Source: Onchocerca volvulus (taxonomy: Eukaryota > Nematoda > Chromadorea > Rhabditida > Onchocercidae). Taken from it: 64,000 nucleotides of DNA. The stretch's first letter is position 1, and the number at the start of each line of letters is the position of its first letter. A program made the position numbers and the translations under genes. Below are positions 52,431 through 64,000 of this stretch, piece after piece. The notes below the pieces were generated by a model, which made no database searches, had not been told where the DNA came from, and saw only the letters and a program-made list of their open reading frames with translations. The stretch lies in contig HG738137.1 of assembly GCA_000499405.2 (NCBI GenBank), positions 12,832,121 to 12,896,120 of the forward strand, written 5' to 3'.

Positions 52431-52628
52431 TAAGAAATTGTCGTGAAAATAGTTTGTGCAAATTTTTTTATTTGGGATTGGAATATGGTACAGATGATTT
52501 GTTGTGTAATGAATCGTCGACATGACGGATTTTATTTGCCAGAAATATGGTATACAAAAAATTGATTTCCTTCAATATATCAATTTTTCAGATTATCGCA
52601 CAACAGGCATTTTAAAAATTTGAAAACG

Positions 52629-55565
52629 ATGTCCAATTTATATCAACAAGATCAGGCAAATGGCATAGCTGCTGTCAATAGCGATCGAAATATTTTCTAT
52701 CCCAAATTAGGCGGCATCAGAACAACTACGCCAACAACTATACTATTACGATCAACAGCATTAATTGATCAAAAGTGAGTTTGAAGTTGAAAAAATTCGG
52801 AAAAGGTTTCTTAATCAAAGTAAAGAAAGTCAGTTGCTCAAATTTGCAGAAAGACTAATCATGCAAATTTTTTTTTTGACAGGGGATTTTTGGACTAAAA
52901 ATGGAATATAAATTGGAAATTTATCAGGGATTTATAATGTGTGGATCATTCGTTATAGTGCAAAAAATAAGAAAATAAAAATTAGACATTTGAATTTGGG
53001 AATTCTTCAGAAATAAATTTTCAATTGAAATTCATAAATCTACATGCCAATTTCAAGCTGAAAATTTTCAAATTTTGTTAGGGAGTGAGACTAAAATGAA
53101 ATTTCTCAGATTTCTGAGTGATTTTAAAAATTTAAATTCCTTATGCTATAAGTTAAACCACATAAAACTCTCTATTTTCATACGAATGATATGAAATCAT
53201 GGTACTAAATGATCATATTCCGTTCTGCTTTCTTTATGTAATATTTGCTCCCTATTGCGTTACATCATCCTTTTTTTTGCATTCAGGCTATGTAAGTACC
53301 ACAATTTGAAAAAAAACGCAGATTCATTAGAGCAGAATACGGAAGCCCTGAAATTGAAGGCTCAGGAAATATTATATAATGTAAATCGAAAAGCGCAAAA
53401 CTCGTTCACTTCTGCAACTAAAAATCAGGTTAGTAAGAATATTTTAAAGTATTGTTAAACTTCTAATAAATGTTGATAAAATAAAGCATTGTTAAACTTT
53501 TTCCAATAATTAGCAATACTTATTAAAAGTTTAACAATGCTTCATTTTACGATCCTTGTTTAGGAATTATACATTCAATAGCATTAACTAAATTAATATT
53601 TTTAAAATGGCACAAAACTGTTTGTTTCGTCCTCTTTTCCTATGATAATATCAGAATTTAGCGCATAAATGAAACGTAAAGATTAAAAACTTGTGAAATG
53701 AATTGAATTTCAAAAAAAAGAAAGTAATTTTAAAAGTTTTGCAAAAATGTACAAAAAATTCTAGATTCGTCCAAGAAAAATTCTAAACCAACGAAATCAG
53801 CGAAAAGTCAACGAAAAAAAGATAAATAATGATTTATATAAAACAACATTGTGTCGTTCTTGGCGTAATGGAATACCATGCCGATTGGGTGAACGCTGTT
53901 TGTTAGTGAATTCTACTTTAATTTTTATAAAATAATATGTAAATGTGGACTAAAAACTGGAAGCTTTTATTATGGTATAGCGTCACGTATATTGACATTA
54001 AAAAACAAATAATTTTTAAATTCAAATCAATTTCTCAATCCAAACATGCAGAATTATAATGTCAGGTTTGCGCATGGCCCACATGAGCTTCGTATTGCAC
54101 GCTTTGTTTATCCTGGTTTGCATCCATATGATTATGAGATTCGTATGAACTCTCCAAATACGTCATCATCCAATTATGGACGCGTAGGTTATCTTCAGTA
54201 GTTTTGTTGAATATTTGAAAATTTGAAATTATTTTCTTAATACTTTTAAAATCTAAAAATTATAAAATATTAAATTGAAAAAATCGATTTTTATAACGAT
54301 TCCAGAATTTGAAACGAAATTACCGGGTAGCTAATGTGCAACGTGCATCGACATCTACAATTATTACTGCAGTGGGCCGAAATGTACCAAATGATAAACT
54401 TCATCGCATATTTCCGATTCACGAGAATGTGGTTAGTTGTTCTGAGATTTAAGAATTCTTAAATCCAAAATGTCCTGCTTATCTCCAAAATTTCAAATCA
54501 GAAATTTCAGAATTCAAAGAATTGGTTTAAAACACAGCGTGATGTACTAAATGGTGATTCTGTTGTCGAAAGTGCAAGCACTAACAATTCGCCGGAAGTG
54601 ATTGGAAAATATGTAAATTTTAATTTTTAAGTTTCGAGAAAGTTTTGATTAATCTCACAAAAATTTTTGATGTGCAAAAAGCTGCAATAATTTATCTACG
54701 GATGAATTCAAAATTATCATGCCGAAAAATTGATATATACATAAATTAATCAATTTGGAATAAAATTTTCTCGTTGATTAATCTTCCCCGAAACTTTAAT
54801 TTGAAAAGAAGGTTAATTTTTTAAAAAGCAAAAGACAGATCATTTTAAGAAATTTAAATTGGAATAACTTAAAAAGGCATAATTTGTATTTCAGCGAGAA
54901 AATTTGAATGATGCAAATAATCAATTTACCCCATTTCAAGAACCACTATTAATCGTCGTGCCGCCGCATTTGGTTGGTTCCGTTACTTTTTGATTTTTCA
55001 TAATCTTCAATTCTTTTTCAAGAAAAACGATCAATTATTTATGATTTTTTCTGATTAGATTTTTTTTTACATGCTATAAATATATAAAATATGTTTCTAA
55101 AACTAAACGTTTGCGATAGTGGAGAGAAATAACATAAAATAAACCATTTGAATAGATTACACCACTTCATGAATTAAATCATTTCTAGCTACGCCCATTG
55201 GATACTTTGATAAATGAAGGACAAAGAAATTTCTCAGGCGAAGCATATAATTACTGGTTAAATACTGGAACTGCACAATCAAAAGATATACAATTACCGC
55301 CAGGCTTGGAAGAAGTTAGCTAATATTCGAATGAATTGAAGAATAGTTGATCATTTCATTTCGATATGCATGTGAATTCAATTATTACTTCTTAAAATTA
55401 TTGAATTTTAATTCGCAAAATTCAATTATTTATTTTTAGATGAGCTGGTGGGCTGATACAATCAGTGACGCATATCCATTCATTAATCGTCCATGCCAAA
55501 ACATTAAGCCTTATCCTAATGCGACGCATTCGACGAATGAACAATGTTGTTCGACACTGTGTTGA
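52629..55565 (+). CDS. CCCH zinc finger protein C' (right arm)
   Basis: Predicted cytoplasmic RNA-binding protein of about 375 residues. Exon order: N-terminal MSNLYQQDQANGIAAVNSDR (52629 on); exon 2, a charged helical segment from about 53287 ending ATKNQ at 53428; exon 3 from about 53765 with LYKTTLCRSWRNGIPCRLGERC; exon 4 (54066-54186) with LFAHGPHELRIARF; exons 5-6, polar and Ser/Thr/Asn-rich; exon 7 (RENLNDANNQFTPFQEPLL); exon 8 (NFSGEAYNYWLNTGT); exon 9 ending CCSTLC, TGA at 55563-55565. The C-x8-C-x5-C-x3-H spacing is exact and YKT and HELR match TIS11-family finger 1, but finger 2 is absent. Splice phases are consistent. It is identical to C in the left arm. Confidence 0.8.
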
Positions 55566-56740
55566 ACCAATTGATTGCTAAAAATTAAGCTTGGTTTGAT
55601 TTTTTTCCTTATCAGAGCGAGTGGATAATGTATGAGTTTGCAAATTTTCCTTGTCATTGTTGTCAATTTTTTCGCATTGTTTTGATTTTCGCAAGTTTCG
55701 AAAGTTTTTATTATGATTCTGATTGTTTCTTGTGATTATTTCTATTATGATTGTTTGTTGTCATTTTTTTATTTTCATCTTTGTTATTCTTATGTCCTTT
55801 TTTTTTTTGTTGTCTTTTGGTCGTTTTTTTCTCTTTTTTCCTTTCCATATTTTTTCTTATCACATAGTTATTTCCACAATTTTCGTCTGCAAATTTTTTT
55901 TTTTGTAAATTTTGGTTGGTTCACTTTTGAAAATGTAAATGTTTTGATTTTGCTTTGAGAATTCACTGAAATGTTTTGCAATCCATGAAAACGAAGCAAT
56001 ATAAAAAAGAATAAAACGTACATAATTTGCATGAAAAGACCTAGCTCACCTTTGATTTAATTAAAGTTTATTGTAGTTCAGCAGATAAATAATTTTCTGG
56101 TGCTGCGAACGGCTTTTCAAAATATACGGAACAGTAAATGGAAAAAAAGTTTACTCTTTCTTTAATGTTTTAAAATTTGAAAATGAATTTAGATATTGCT
56201 AGATTTTATTAAAGTGATGGAAGTAATGATTGAAGGTTTCACGTAATGATTCACAGTCACACAATTTAGATCAGAATGAAACTAATATATAATCTTATAT
56301 TTATCTACTTATTTTTAATTGCAATTTTTCTTTTTTTATTTGTAAAAGACAGGTAATCCATTATGAAAGTATGAAAAGTTACAATATTTTTAGTTATACC
56401 AGCAAGATTTAATCAATCATATTCATCGATCTACTTGGATCTGATCCAAATATTGCCAACGTTGACGTTATAGCTGAAACCGGTAGATCAAAAAGCGTCA
56501 TTCAAAGAAATTGTTGAAATTCTCCAAGCTAATGTTACCCTCCCAGTAGGTGAAATAAAAAAAAAAGTTAACGCGAATTCGATCGTCAAATATATAATTT
56601 GCGATCTTATCAACTTCATGCTCATCTGCTTCCGTCTAAAAAAATAGCTTGCTTTACGTAAATGGCATTTGATGTAAATCCTCTTATCCTATGAAATCAA
56701 CTGAATAATCAATTTCGCTGAAAATAATAGTTGTAAATCG
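55566..56740. other. Spacer between genes C' and B'
   Basis: Mirror of 43931-45104. It includes the unexplained block at 56391-56640 and a pyrimidine-rich stretch (55720-55910). No gene is recognised. Confidence 0.55.
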
Positions 56741-57290
56741 CCAGGGAGTTTAAGAAATATAATGTAACAAATATTACTGAAATGAAATTAACTATATCCA
56801 TGTTCGTTGCGATATTTTAAACTTTTCAAGATAAATTGATGATCATGTTTTTTCATTTCTTTTATTTTTGATAAATTGAAATGAAACTTCAAATGAGCAT
56901 TTAATTTTCTGTTGATTTCTGACTAGATATTCAATGAATTTATGACATCTGCAAATTACTTCCATACTTTTTCTTTTTTCAATGCATGACATGGAGACAA
57001 AAATTTCTTCTGTAATTTATTGAATCATTTAACGACAAATGTACCGGGAAATTTCGGCTCTACGATAAATTTTATTTTTTAGTTCTTTTGTGAAATGAGT
57101 AACCGGAAAAAACGGCTGAGGGTTACTGTAGTATCACGATTTCGGAAAATGAAGAATTCCAGGATTTTTTTTTAACAATTTAAATTATTTGAAAAAATTA
57201 TTCTTACTTCAGTTATCGTATCATCATGTTGGTTAGCGGAATAATTTGTTGTTATTTGTAATGCTGTGATTAAATACTGGATTAAAAATT
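56740..57290 (+). pseudogene. Decayed copy of saposin-gene exons 7-8 region (right arm)
   Basis: Mirror of 43380-43930 and collinear with 19890-20270 of the intact gene. Reads CMTWRQKFLL then a stop, so it is dead. Confidence 0.83.
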
Positions 57291-57639
57291 GGGACAAAGA
57301 ATTGTTTGTATGTGCACATATACGACAAAAAAAATTATTCCTGAGGTATTCTGGGAAACATATGAAAAAATACGTTGGAAAGAAAAAAAAAATTAGAAGA
57401 GTATATATACATTTTCATATAGGCCCGAACAAATAGCTGTCATTTTACAAAGGCTATTGCAATGCACGAATTTCTGAACTCATTTAATACAATGAAGAAC
57501 AACATATGCTGTGATTTAATAATGAAAGAAAAACTTGCGTAAAGATATGTTTATATATATATATAAATAACCTAGGAATTATTTCTGACTTTCTGGAAAA
57601 TATGCGGAAAAATACATTTAAAAATAGTAGAGGAGTGTG

Positions 57640-57830
57640 ATGATAATAATGATAACAATGATAATGGCAAAAATAATCATATAGTCATATAATAATGATA
57701 ATAATAATAATTAATTATAATAATAATAAATAATAATAATAACAATCATAATAATACTAATTGCAATAATAACAGAAATAATAATGATAGTAACCATAAT
57801 AATAATAGAAATAAAAAGTAATAATAACAA
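57640..57830. repeat. (AAT)n microsatellite, short allele
   Basis: Partner of 42774-42990, shorter by 66 bp. Confidence 0.93.
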
Positions 57831-57913
57831 TATTTGTACATTTCCTTGATAACAGTAAAAAATATTTACAAATCTTGCGATATCCAGTAGTTCTGATATC
57901 GGTGCATGTCAAA

Positions 57914-60718
57914 TCAAGCTTCAGTTTTACCAATTGTCGGTTCAGTGCATGTCGAACAACATTGTTCATTCGTCGATTGCGTCGCATTCTGATTAGGCTG
58001 AATGTTTCGGCTTGGACAATTGATGAATGGATTTGCGTTACTGATTGTATTGGCCCACCAGCTCATCTAAAAGTAAGTAATTTGATTCTACGAATTAAAA
58101 TTCAATAATTTTAAGAATAATTGAATTCATGCGTATATCGAAATGAAATGATCAACTATTTAATTCATTGAAATATTAGCTAACCTCTCCCAAGCCTGGC
58201 GGTAATTGTCTGTGGTTTGATTCTACCGCTTCGTTACTTAACCAATGATTATATGCTTCGCCTGAGAAATTTGCTTGTCCTCCATTTATCGAAGTAACCA
58301 ATGGATATATCTAGAAATGATTTAATTCATGAAGTGGCTTAACCTATTCGAATGTTTTATTTTATTTCTCTCTAATATCGCAAATTAATAGTTGTAGAAA
58401 CATATGAAATACAACATTTATAAAAAAATCTAATGCAAGGAAACCACAAATGTTTGATTTTTTCTTGGAAGAGAATTGAATATTATGAAAAACCAAGCAT
58501 AAGGAAACGAACCACATGCGGTGGTACGACAGGTAATGGTGGTCCTTGAAATGGAGAAAAGTGATGAGTTGCATCATTCAAATTTTCCCTCTGTAATAGA
58601 ATTTATATCTTTTTTAAAGTTATTCCAATTTAAATTCCAAAAAAGATCTGTTGAAAATACAAATTTTAAATACATTGAAAAAAAAAGCTTTTTTTTTCCT
58701 CCAAAAATTTACCTACTTTTAAATTTAATGTTTCGGGGAAAAACAATCAACGAGAAAATTTTGTTCCAAAAAAATCTTATTGGGGAAAAATATCATATTC
58801 ACTAAATATTTCCTTTGATTACTTTATGCAAATAATTTTTTAATAGAATTTGACGAATTCATTCGCTGATAAATGATTGCAGCTTTATACAAATCACAAG
58901 TTTTTGAGAAATTAATCGAAATCTTCTTGAAATTTTAAAATTGAAATTTACATATTTTGCAATCATTTCTGGTGAATTATTAGTGCTTGTACCGCCGACA
59001 CCAGAATCAACACTTGATACACCACACTGTGTTGTACGCCAATTCATTGAATTCTGAAATTTATGATTTGAAAACTTGGAGATAAGCAGGATACTTTCAA
59101 TATAAGAATTTTCAAATTTCAGAACAACTAACCACGTTCTCGTGAATCGGAGATATACGATGATATTTATCAATTGGGATATTTCGGCCTATTGCTCTAA
59201 TCGTCGCAGGTGTAGATTGCACATTAGCTACTTGATAATTTCGTTCCAAATTCTAGAAGCGTTACAAAAATCGAAATTTTTCAGTACTAAATTCTATATC
59301 CTCAAAAAAGTTTTGAGGAAAAAAACTTCAGATTTTTGAATATTCCACAAAAATTTTAAAGAAAACCTACTTGTCCATAAGGCGATGATAACATATTGGG
59401 AGAATTCATACGAACTTCATAATCAAGTGGATGGAAACCAGGATAAACGAAACGTGCGTTGCGAAGCTCATGTGAGCCATGCGCAAACCTGACATTGCAA
59501 TTCTGCATATTTTCATTAAGAAATTGATTTGAATTTAAAAATTATTCGCCTTTTAATGTCATTATACGTAATGCTATAGCGTAATGAAGGCTTTCACGTT
59601 TTTCATTCATATTTACATGTTATTTTAAAAAAAATTAAAATAAAATATCACTAACCAACAACGTTCACCGAATCGGCATGGTAGTCCGTTACTCCAGAAA
59701 TGGCACAAAGTTGTTTTATATAATTCGGGATTTCGTTGACTTACAGCTTTTGATGTACGATTGCGAAATTTTTGGACTACTTTTTTTTAAATTTAAATTC
59801 ATTTTCACATGTTTTTAGAGCTTACGTTTCATTTGCGTATTTTATGCCCTATATTCTGATTTTATCGTAGGAAATAAGATGAAGCAAACAGCTTTGCGCT
59901 TCCTTTTTTAAGACCTTAATTCATTCAATGCCGTTGAATACATAATTCCTAAACAAGACTCGTAAAATAAAGCATTGTTAAACTTCTAATAAATGTTGTC
60001 AGAATATTTCTTACCTGACTTGCAGTTGCATAAGTTAACGGAGTGCTATGCATTTGCACCTCTCGAAGTAGAAATTCATTGAAAAATTGTTTCTGACTCT
60101 CCCATTTCGTGGCTGCCATTTTCTGTTCCAATAAATCTTTGTTCCGTTTCAAAATACAATTCTCGCATAGTCTGATATTTAAAAAAAAAAAAGGATAATG
60201 GGACGTAACAGAGAACAAATATAACATTAGGTTTATCATTTAAAGAAAAGCAGAGCGGAATAAGGTCGTTTAGTACCATAATTTCATATTATTCGTGTGC
60301 AAATTTAGAGTTTTATGTAGTTTAACTTATAGCATAAGGAATTTAATTTTTTAAAATGCACTCAGAAATCGGAGAAATTGTATTTTAATTTCACAACCTG
60401 ATGAAATTCGAAAAGGATACCTTTAAATTAAAATTTATGAATCTCAATTAATAAAAAAGAGCTATTTCTAAAAAAATCCCAATTTTTAAACTAAATTTTT
60501 GTCCCTCTTGAAATTTGAGCAATTGACATTCATGCCGATATTTGTTATGAAATCCTTTCCGAATTTTCTCAACTTCAAGCTCACTTTTGATCAACTAATG
60601 CCGTTGATCGTGATAGTGCAGTTGTTGTAATGCCGCCTAATTTGGGAGAAAATATATTTCGATCGATATTAACAGCAGCTGTGCCATTTGCTTGATCTTG
60701 TTGATGTAAATTGGACAT
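57914..60718 (-). CDS. CCCH zinc finger protein B' (right arm)
   Basis: Mirror of gene B (coordinates sum to 100604), identical across every exon I compared. It has the same MSNLHQQDQANG start (ATG at 60718), the same intact CCCH finger, and the same missing exon 3 splice acceptor. It therefore shares B's possible defect. Transcribed toward C'. Confidence 0.7.
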
Positions 60719-61004
60719 CGTTTTTAGATTATATTAACAGAAAATTGTTAAAATGCCTACTCTGCGATAATCTGAAAAATTGAGATATTGAAGGAAGTTG
60801 GTGAATTAATTCTCGCCTATCAAAGGAAGTTCAAATTATCGGTTTTATTACCGATACTCATCAATTCATTGTGTACTAAAGTTTTGGCAAACAAAATCCG
60901 TCACATCAAGGACTTCATTACACAACAAATTGTCTGTACCAAATGCCAATCCCCAACAATAAACCTCCCACAAATTACTTTCATGACAAATTTTTTTTTT
61001 TTGG

Positions 61005-62100
61005 AGCCAGAGTTGAGATCGATCAATCATGAGGCAATAAGTTGGATATCAGATAAGTAGGAGAAGCTCGGAAAAGTTTTAAGAGGCCCTAATTTTGCTA
61101 TTCAAGTTGAGTTCAGTTCGAAATTCAAATCAGTTCTTATACCGACCTGCAACAATACTTTTTGGAACAGAAGTGACAGAGTAATAGTAACAATCCAACA
61201 ATTCCGTTGAGCAGTGTTCTGTTATACAGTGATAAAGGAAAAATAACGCAGTGAACAGTTTGCTCGGAAATTCTCTAGTAATAGATTATAATAAAAGTGT
61301 GACCAATGAAATTGCTTAAAAAATCAATGAAATCAATAAAATTCTAATCAATAAAATTTTATTCATCTCTTTTATTCTCTTTTACAGCGAAATAAGTCGA
61401 TGTAAGAACTCCGAATCTTAATTGCTTCTATTGTCGTATCGGTACAAGAACTGATTTGAATTCTTAACTGAATTCAAACCGAACTCCGAATCATTTAAAT
61501 CCTCTTGAGTCTCTCCTCTTCATCTGATTTCCAATTTGCCGTTTCATGATTGGTCGAACTCACCTTTTTTATCAGTTAATCGGAGCGTTTGGCGGTATAC
61601 ATGCTTATTCTTTTTGAAATAAACATGTTTATCCTTTTGGCGGTAAACATGTTTATCCTTTTGATGATTACATGCTTGTCGAACTATTGGTCCCTTTGAA
61701 CCTATCTTCCCGCTACTCGACCCTTTACACTCCTTGTTTACAATAATTATATCCTTTGGGTTTTTCAACAATATTTACTTGGTTAAGTTTGATTGAAAGT
61801 GATCTAAGGTTACAAGAATATACCAATTTTCCATTAGAATGCAGTTTCAAACATCTTCATATCAGATATATTATGCAATATTTGATTTGATATATAAATT
61901 AAGAAGTTTTTAGCTCCAGAAAAAGTCTTGAGCACTCGGATAGCAAAATTACTTGAATATTTTATGTGAACTTATGTAAAAATGTGTTTCTAGTTTTTAA
62001 AATTCTATCAAAAAATATTTTTAATTTCTTTTTTTCAAAATGACGGAATTTCCAGGAATTTTTCTTGAGATTTTGCAAATTTGAACTTTCTAAACTTATA
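61005..62100. repeat. Repeat R foldback and full-length R (right arm)
   Basis: Mirror of 38505-39600. The half-copy at 61005-61170 faces the full copy at 61390-62100, which holds the GTAAACAT array (61577-61662), CACTCCTTGTTTACA and the CCAGAAAAAGTCTTGAG tail. Confidence 0.8.
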
Positions 62101-62289
62101 GTTTCATCGAAGTGTCATAGACGTGACACGTGAAAAAACGTAACCATATTTACTGATAAAGAAAGTCGATTGGAGTGCAACATTGTGTCAAAGTTTGAAG
62201 AAAATCGGTTGAGAACTTCCCGGAGATCACGTGTAGGTAACAGGTAGCATTTATATTTTCATTTATATAGAAGGTTACGCAGCAGTAAA

Positions 62290-63010
62290 AAATCAGTAAT
62301 ATCAATAAAGCAAATCTAATGATGAATTTATAAAATGAAAAAGGAGAAAAGGGAAAAGGGAAAAAAAAACCCGAGTCGAAACATTAAACTGATTGAAATC
62401 CCTATTTAAAAGGATAGAGAAGGGCGCCTTTGTTAGTCCGTGATGATGATGCGTTGCGCGCGACGGTCATCGACATTGACCCTAGTTGAGGGTTGCAAAG
62501 AAATGATCAAAAATTATTTATTGCGCAAGAGTAAAAAACCAATGATATCAATAAAACAAATCTAATGATAAATTTATTAAATAGAAAAAGAGAAAACGAC
62601 ATAAAGGGAAAAAAAACCCCGAGTAAACCATCATCGTTGAAATTCCTATATAAAATGATAGAAACAGCGCCTTTGTTAGCGCGTGATGATGATGCGCATT
62701 TATTTTTACGCGCGAGGGTAATCACATTGAACCCTCAACATTATCAATAAAATAAATCTAATAATAAATTTATTAAATAAAAAAGGAGAAAACTAAAAAA
62801 AACCCGAGTCGGAGCGTTAAACCGCTGCCATTGACATTCCTATACAAAATGATAGAAAAAACGCCTTTGCTAGCATGTGATGATGATGCGCATTTTTATT
62901 TGCGCGCGAAGGTCATCACATTGAACCTAGTTGAGGGTTACAAAGAAATGATCAATAATTACCTGTTATTGATTATTATTTGTTAGACAATAATTCACAT
63001 ATAAAATGAT
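62290..63010. repeat. Tandem satellite, units about 200-245 bp
   Basis: At least three units begin near 62300, 62545 and 62741, with a partial fourth near 62995. Each contains ATCAATAAA.CAAATCTAA, a GGGAAAAAAAACCC.GAGT stretch, TATA.AAAATGATAGAAA and a GC-rich core (GCCTTTGTTAGCGCGTGATG, then ATGATGCGC). They lie inside the Helitron-like element. Confidence 0.85.
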
Positions 63011-63309
63011 AGAAAAGAGCACCTTTGTTAGCGCTTGATAATGATGCGCCTTTGTTGGCGCGCTAGGGTAATCGACATTGACCTAGTTGAGGGTTACAAA
63101 GGAGTAGCCAATTATTTATTATTAAGGGTTATAAAGGATTGGCATATTATTTATTATTATTATTTATTTGTTATAATTTATTACTGTCCATTATTCATTA
63201 TTATTATCATTGTCATCATTATTGATGATTAATTGTTGTTTTTACTACTGATGATTAATTAATAAATGATAAATTTCTATTATTATTGCTAACCGCATTT
63301 TTTACCCAA

Positions 63310-63460
63310 GAAGAAGAGAGGGAGAGATGGGAAAAAGAAGGAGAATGGCAGAAAAAAAGATAGGCGGAGACTAACCGTATCTTTTACCCCCAAAGGAGAG
63401 AGAGAGAGATGGGGGAAAAAGGAGAATGACAGAAAAAAGGGTAGGCGGAGCCAACAAACT
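63310..63460. repeat. Purine-rich tandem duplication
   Basis: Two units of about 75-80 bp, each with GAGAGATGGG.GAAAAA, GGAGAATG.CAGAAAAAA and TAGGCGGAG. Part of the same element. Confidence 0.75.
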
Positions 63461-63641
63461 TCACCTCCTCACCTATTTTCAGTTGTCACTGACGTGACAT
63501 GTGAAAAAAGTTACCATATTTACTCATAAAGAAAGTCAGTTGGAGTACAAGGTTGTATCAAAATTTGAAAACAATCGGTATAGAAATTCGCGGAGATCCT
63601 TTAAAGGTAACAGGCAGCATTTACATTTTTATTTATATAGA

Positions 63642-64000
63642 TTGGTCCCTTTGAAACTATCTTCGCGCTACTTGACCCTTAACACTCCTTGTTTACAATA
63701 ATTATATCTTTTGGATTCTTTCAACAATATTTACTTGGATAAGTTTGATTAAAAGCGATCTAAGGTTACCAAAAAAATGCTAATTTTCCATTGAAATGCA
63801 GTCTTAAACTTCATCATATCAGAAATGTTATGCAATATTTGATATTTCATTTGTTTTATGAATTAAAAAGTTTGCAACTCAAAAAAAAATTTCAAGCACT
63901 CGAATAACAAAATTATTCAAAGATTTTAGGCGAACTTATGGGAAAATCTGTTTTTAGAATTCTATCAAAAAATGTTTTTAATTTCTTTTTTCAAAATTAT
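63642..64000 (+). repeat. Partial repeat R copy running off the window
   Basis: Matches 61692-62040 (CTATCTTCGCGCTACTTGACC, CACTCCTTGTTTACAATAAT and the TTTCAAGCACTCGAATA tail). It starts at the Helitron insertion point, so its left half is missing here. Confidence 0.85.

Larger units (their letters stand above)
51403..62106 (-). repeat. Right arm of giant palindrome
   Basis: Near-perfect reverse complement of 38501-49267, with genes C' and B'. The inner junction is at ttaatat (49261-49267 / 51403-51409). The outer junction is near tgaaac (38501-38506 / 62101-62106). Beyond the outer edge the left flank is a decayed saposin fragment and the right flank is a Helitron-like element. Confidence 0.97.
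62107..63641 (-). mobile_element. Non-autonomous Helitron-like element(s) filled with satellite
   Basis: On the minus strand a clean 5' terminus TCTATATAAATAAAAATG starts at 63641, preceded by host A. The host sequence to its right (TTGGTCCCTTTGA) matches repeat R at about 61692, where the uninterrupted site reads ACTATTGGTCCC, so insertion was between A and T as Helitrons do. A second, nested terminus of the same kind starts at 62271. Each is followed by about 160 bp of shared terminal sequence containing GACGTGACA.GTGAAAAA (plus strand). There is no coding capacity. Confidence 0.72.

Overview
This window is AT-rich eukaryotic DNA with many short introns. The protein families point to a metazoan, most likely a nematode: an RME-8/DNAJC13 chaperone, a prosaposin-like secreted protein, a CDC7 kinase and a family of TIS11-like CCCH finger proteins resembling the nematode maternal CCCH proteins. 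A spirurid or filarial-type worm is my guess; no rRNA or spliced-leader gene is present to confirm it. Assembly gaps (runs of N) lie at 39602-39612 and 49919-49936.

Layout. (1) 97-12075 (+): 28 exons of the 3' part of rme-8, about 1334 residues and including the J domain. (2) 13855-21506 (+): a nine-exon secreted protein with two saposin-B domains; a decayed Helitron sits in its second intron. (3) 23160-25654 (-): CCCH gene A. (4) 26.0-28.9 kb: an interspersed promoter-like repeat (called R here), followed by decayed copies of pieces of rme-8 and of the saposin gene. (5) 30278-33471 (-): a complete eight-exon CDC7-like kinase. (6) 33.5-38.5 kb: repeat R pieces, a Helitron Rep/helicase relic, and an inverted copy of the decayed rme-8/saposin fragments.

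(7) 38501-62106: a huge palindrome. Its left arm (38501-49267, 10.8 kb) and right arm (51403-62106, 10.7 kb) are near-identical reverse complements around a 2.1-kb spacer that holds half a Helitron. Each arm carries two more CCCH paralogues in convergent orientation: B(+) and C(-) on the left, C'(+) and B'(-) on the right. (8) 62107-63641: a Helitron-like element filled with a tandem satellite, followed by another R copy running off the window.

Reading it together, an ancestral block (3' end of saposin gene, CCCH gene, repeat R) seems to have been duplicated repeatedly in inverted orientation. This gave gene A, then B, then C, and the B-C pair was finally doubled into the palindrome. The single-copy cdc-7 gene lies between the inverted copies. 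The palindrome is the most striking object here. It is either a real ampliconic array of fast-evolving finger genes or an assembly inversion artefact, and the sequence alone cannot fully separate these.
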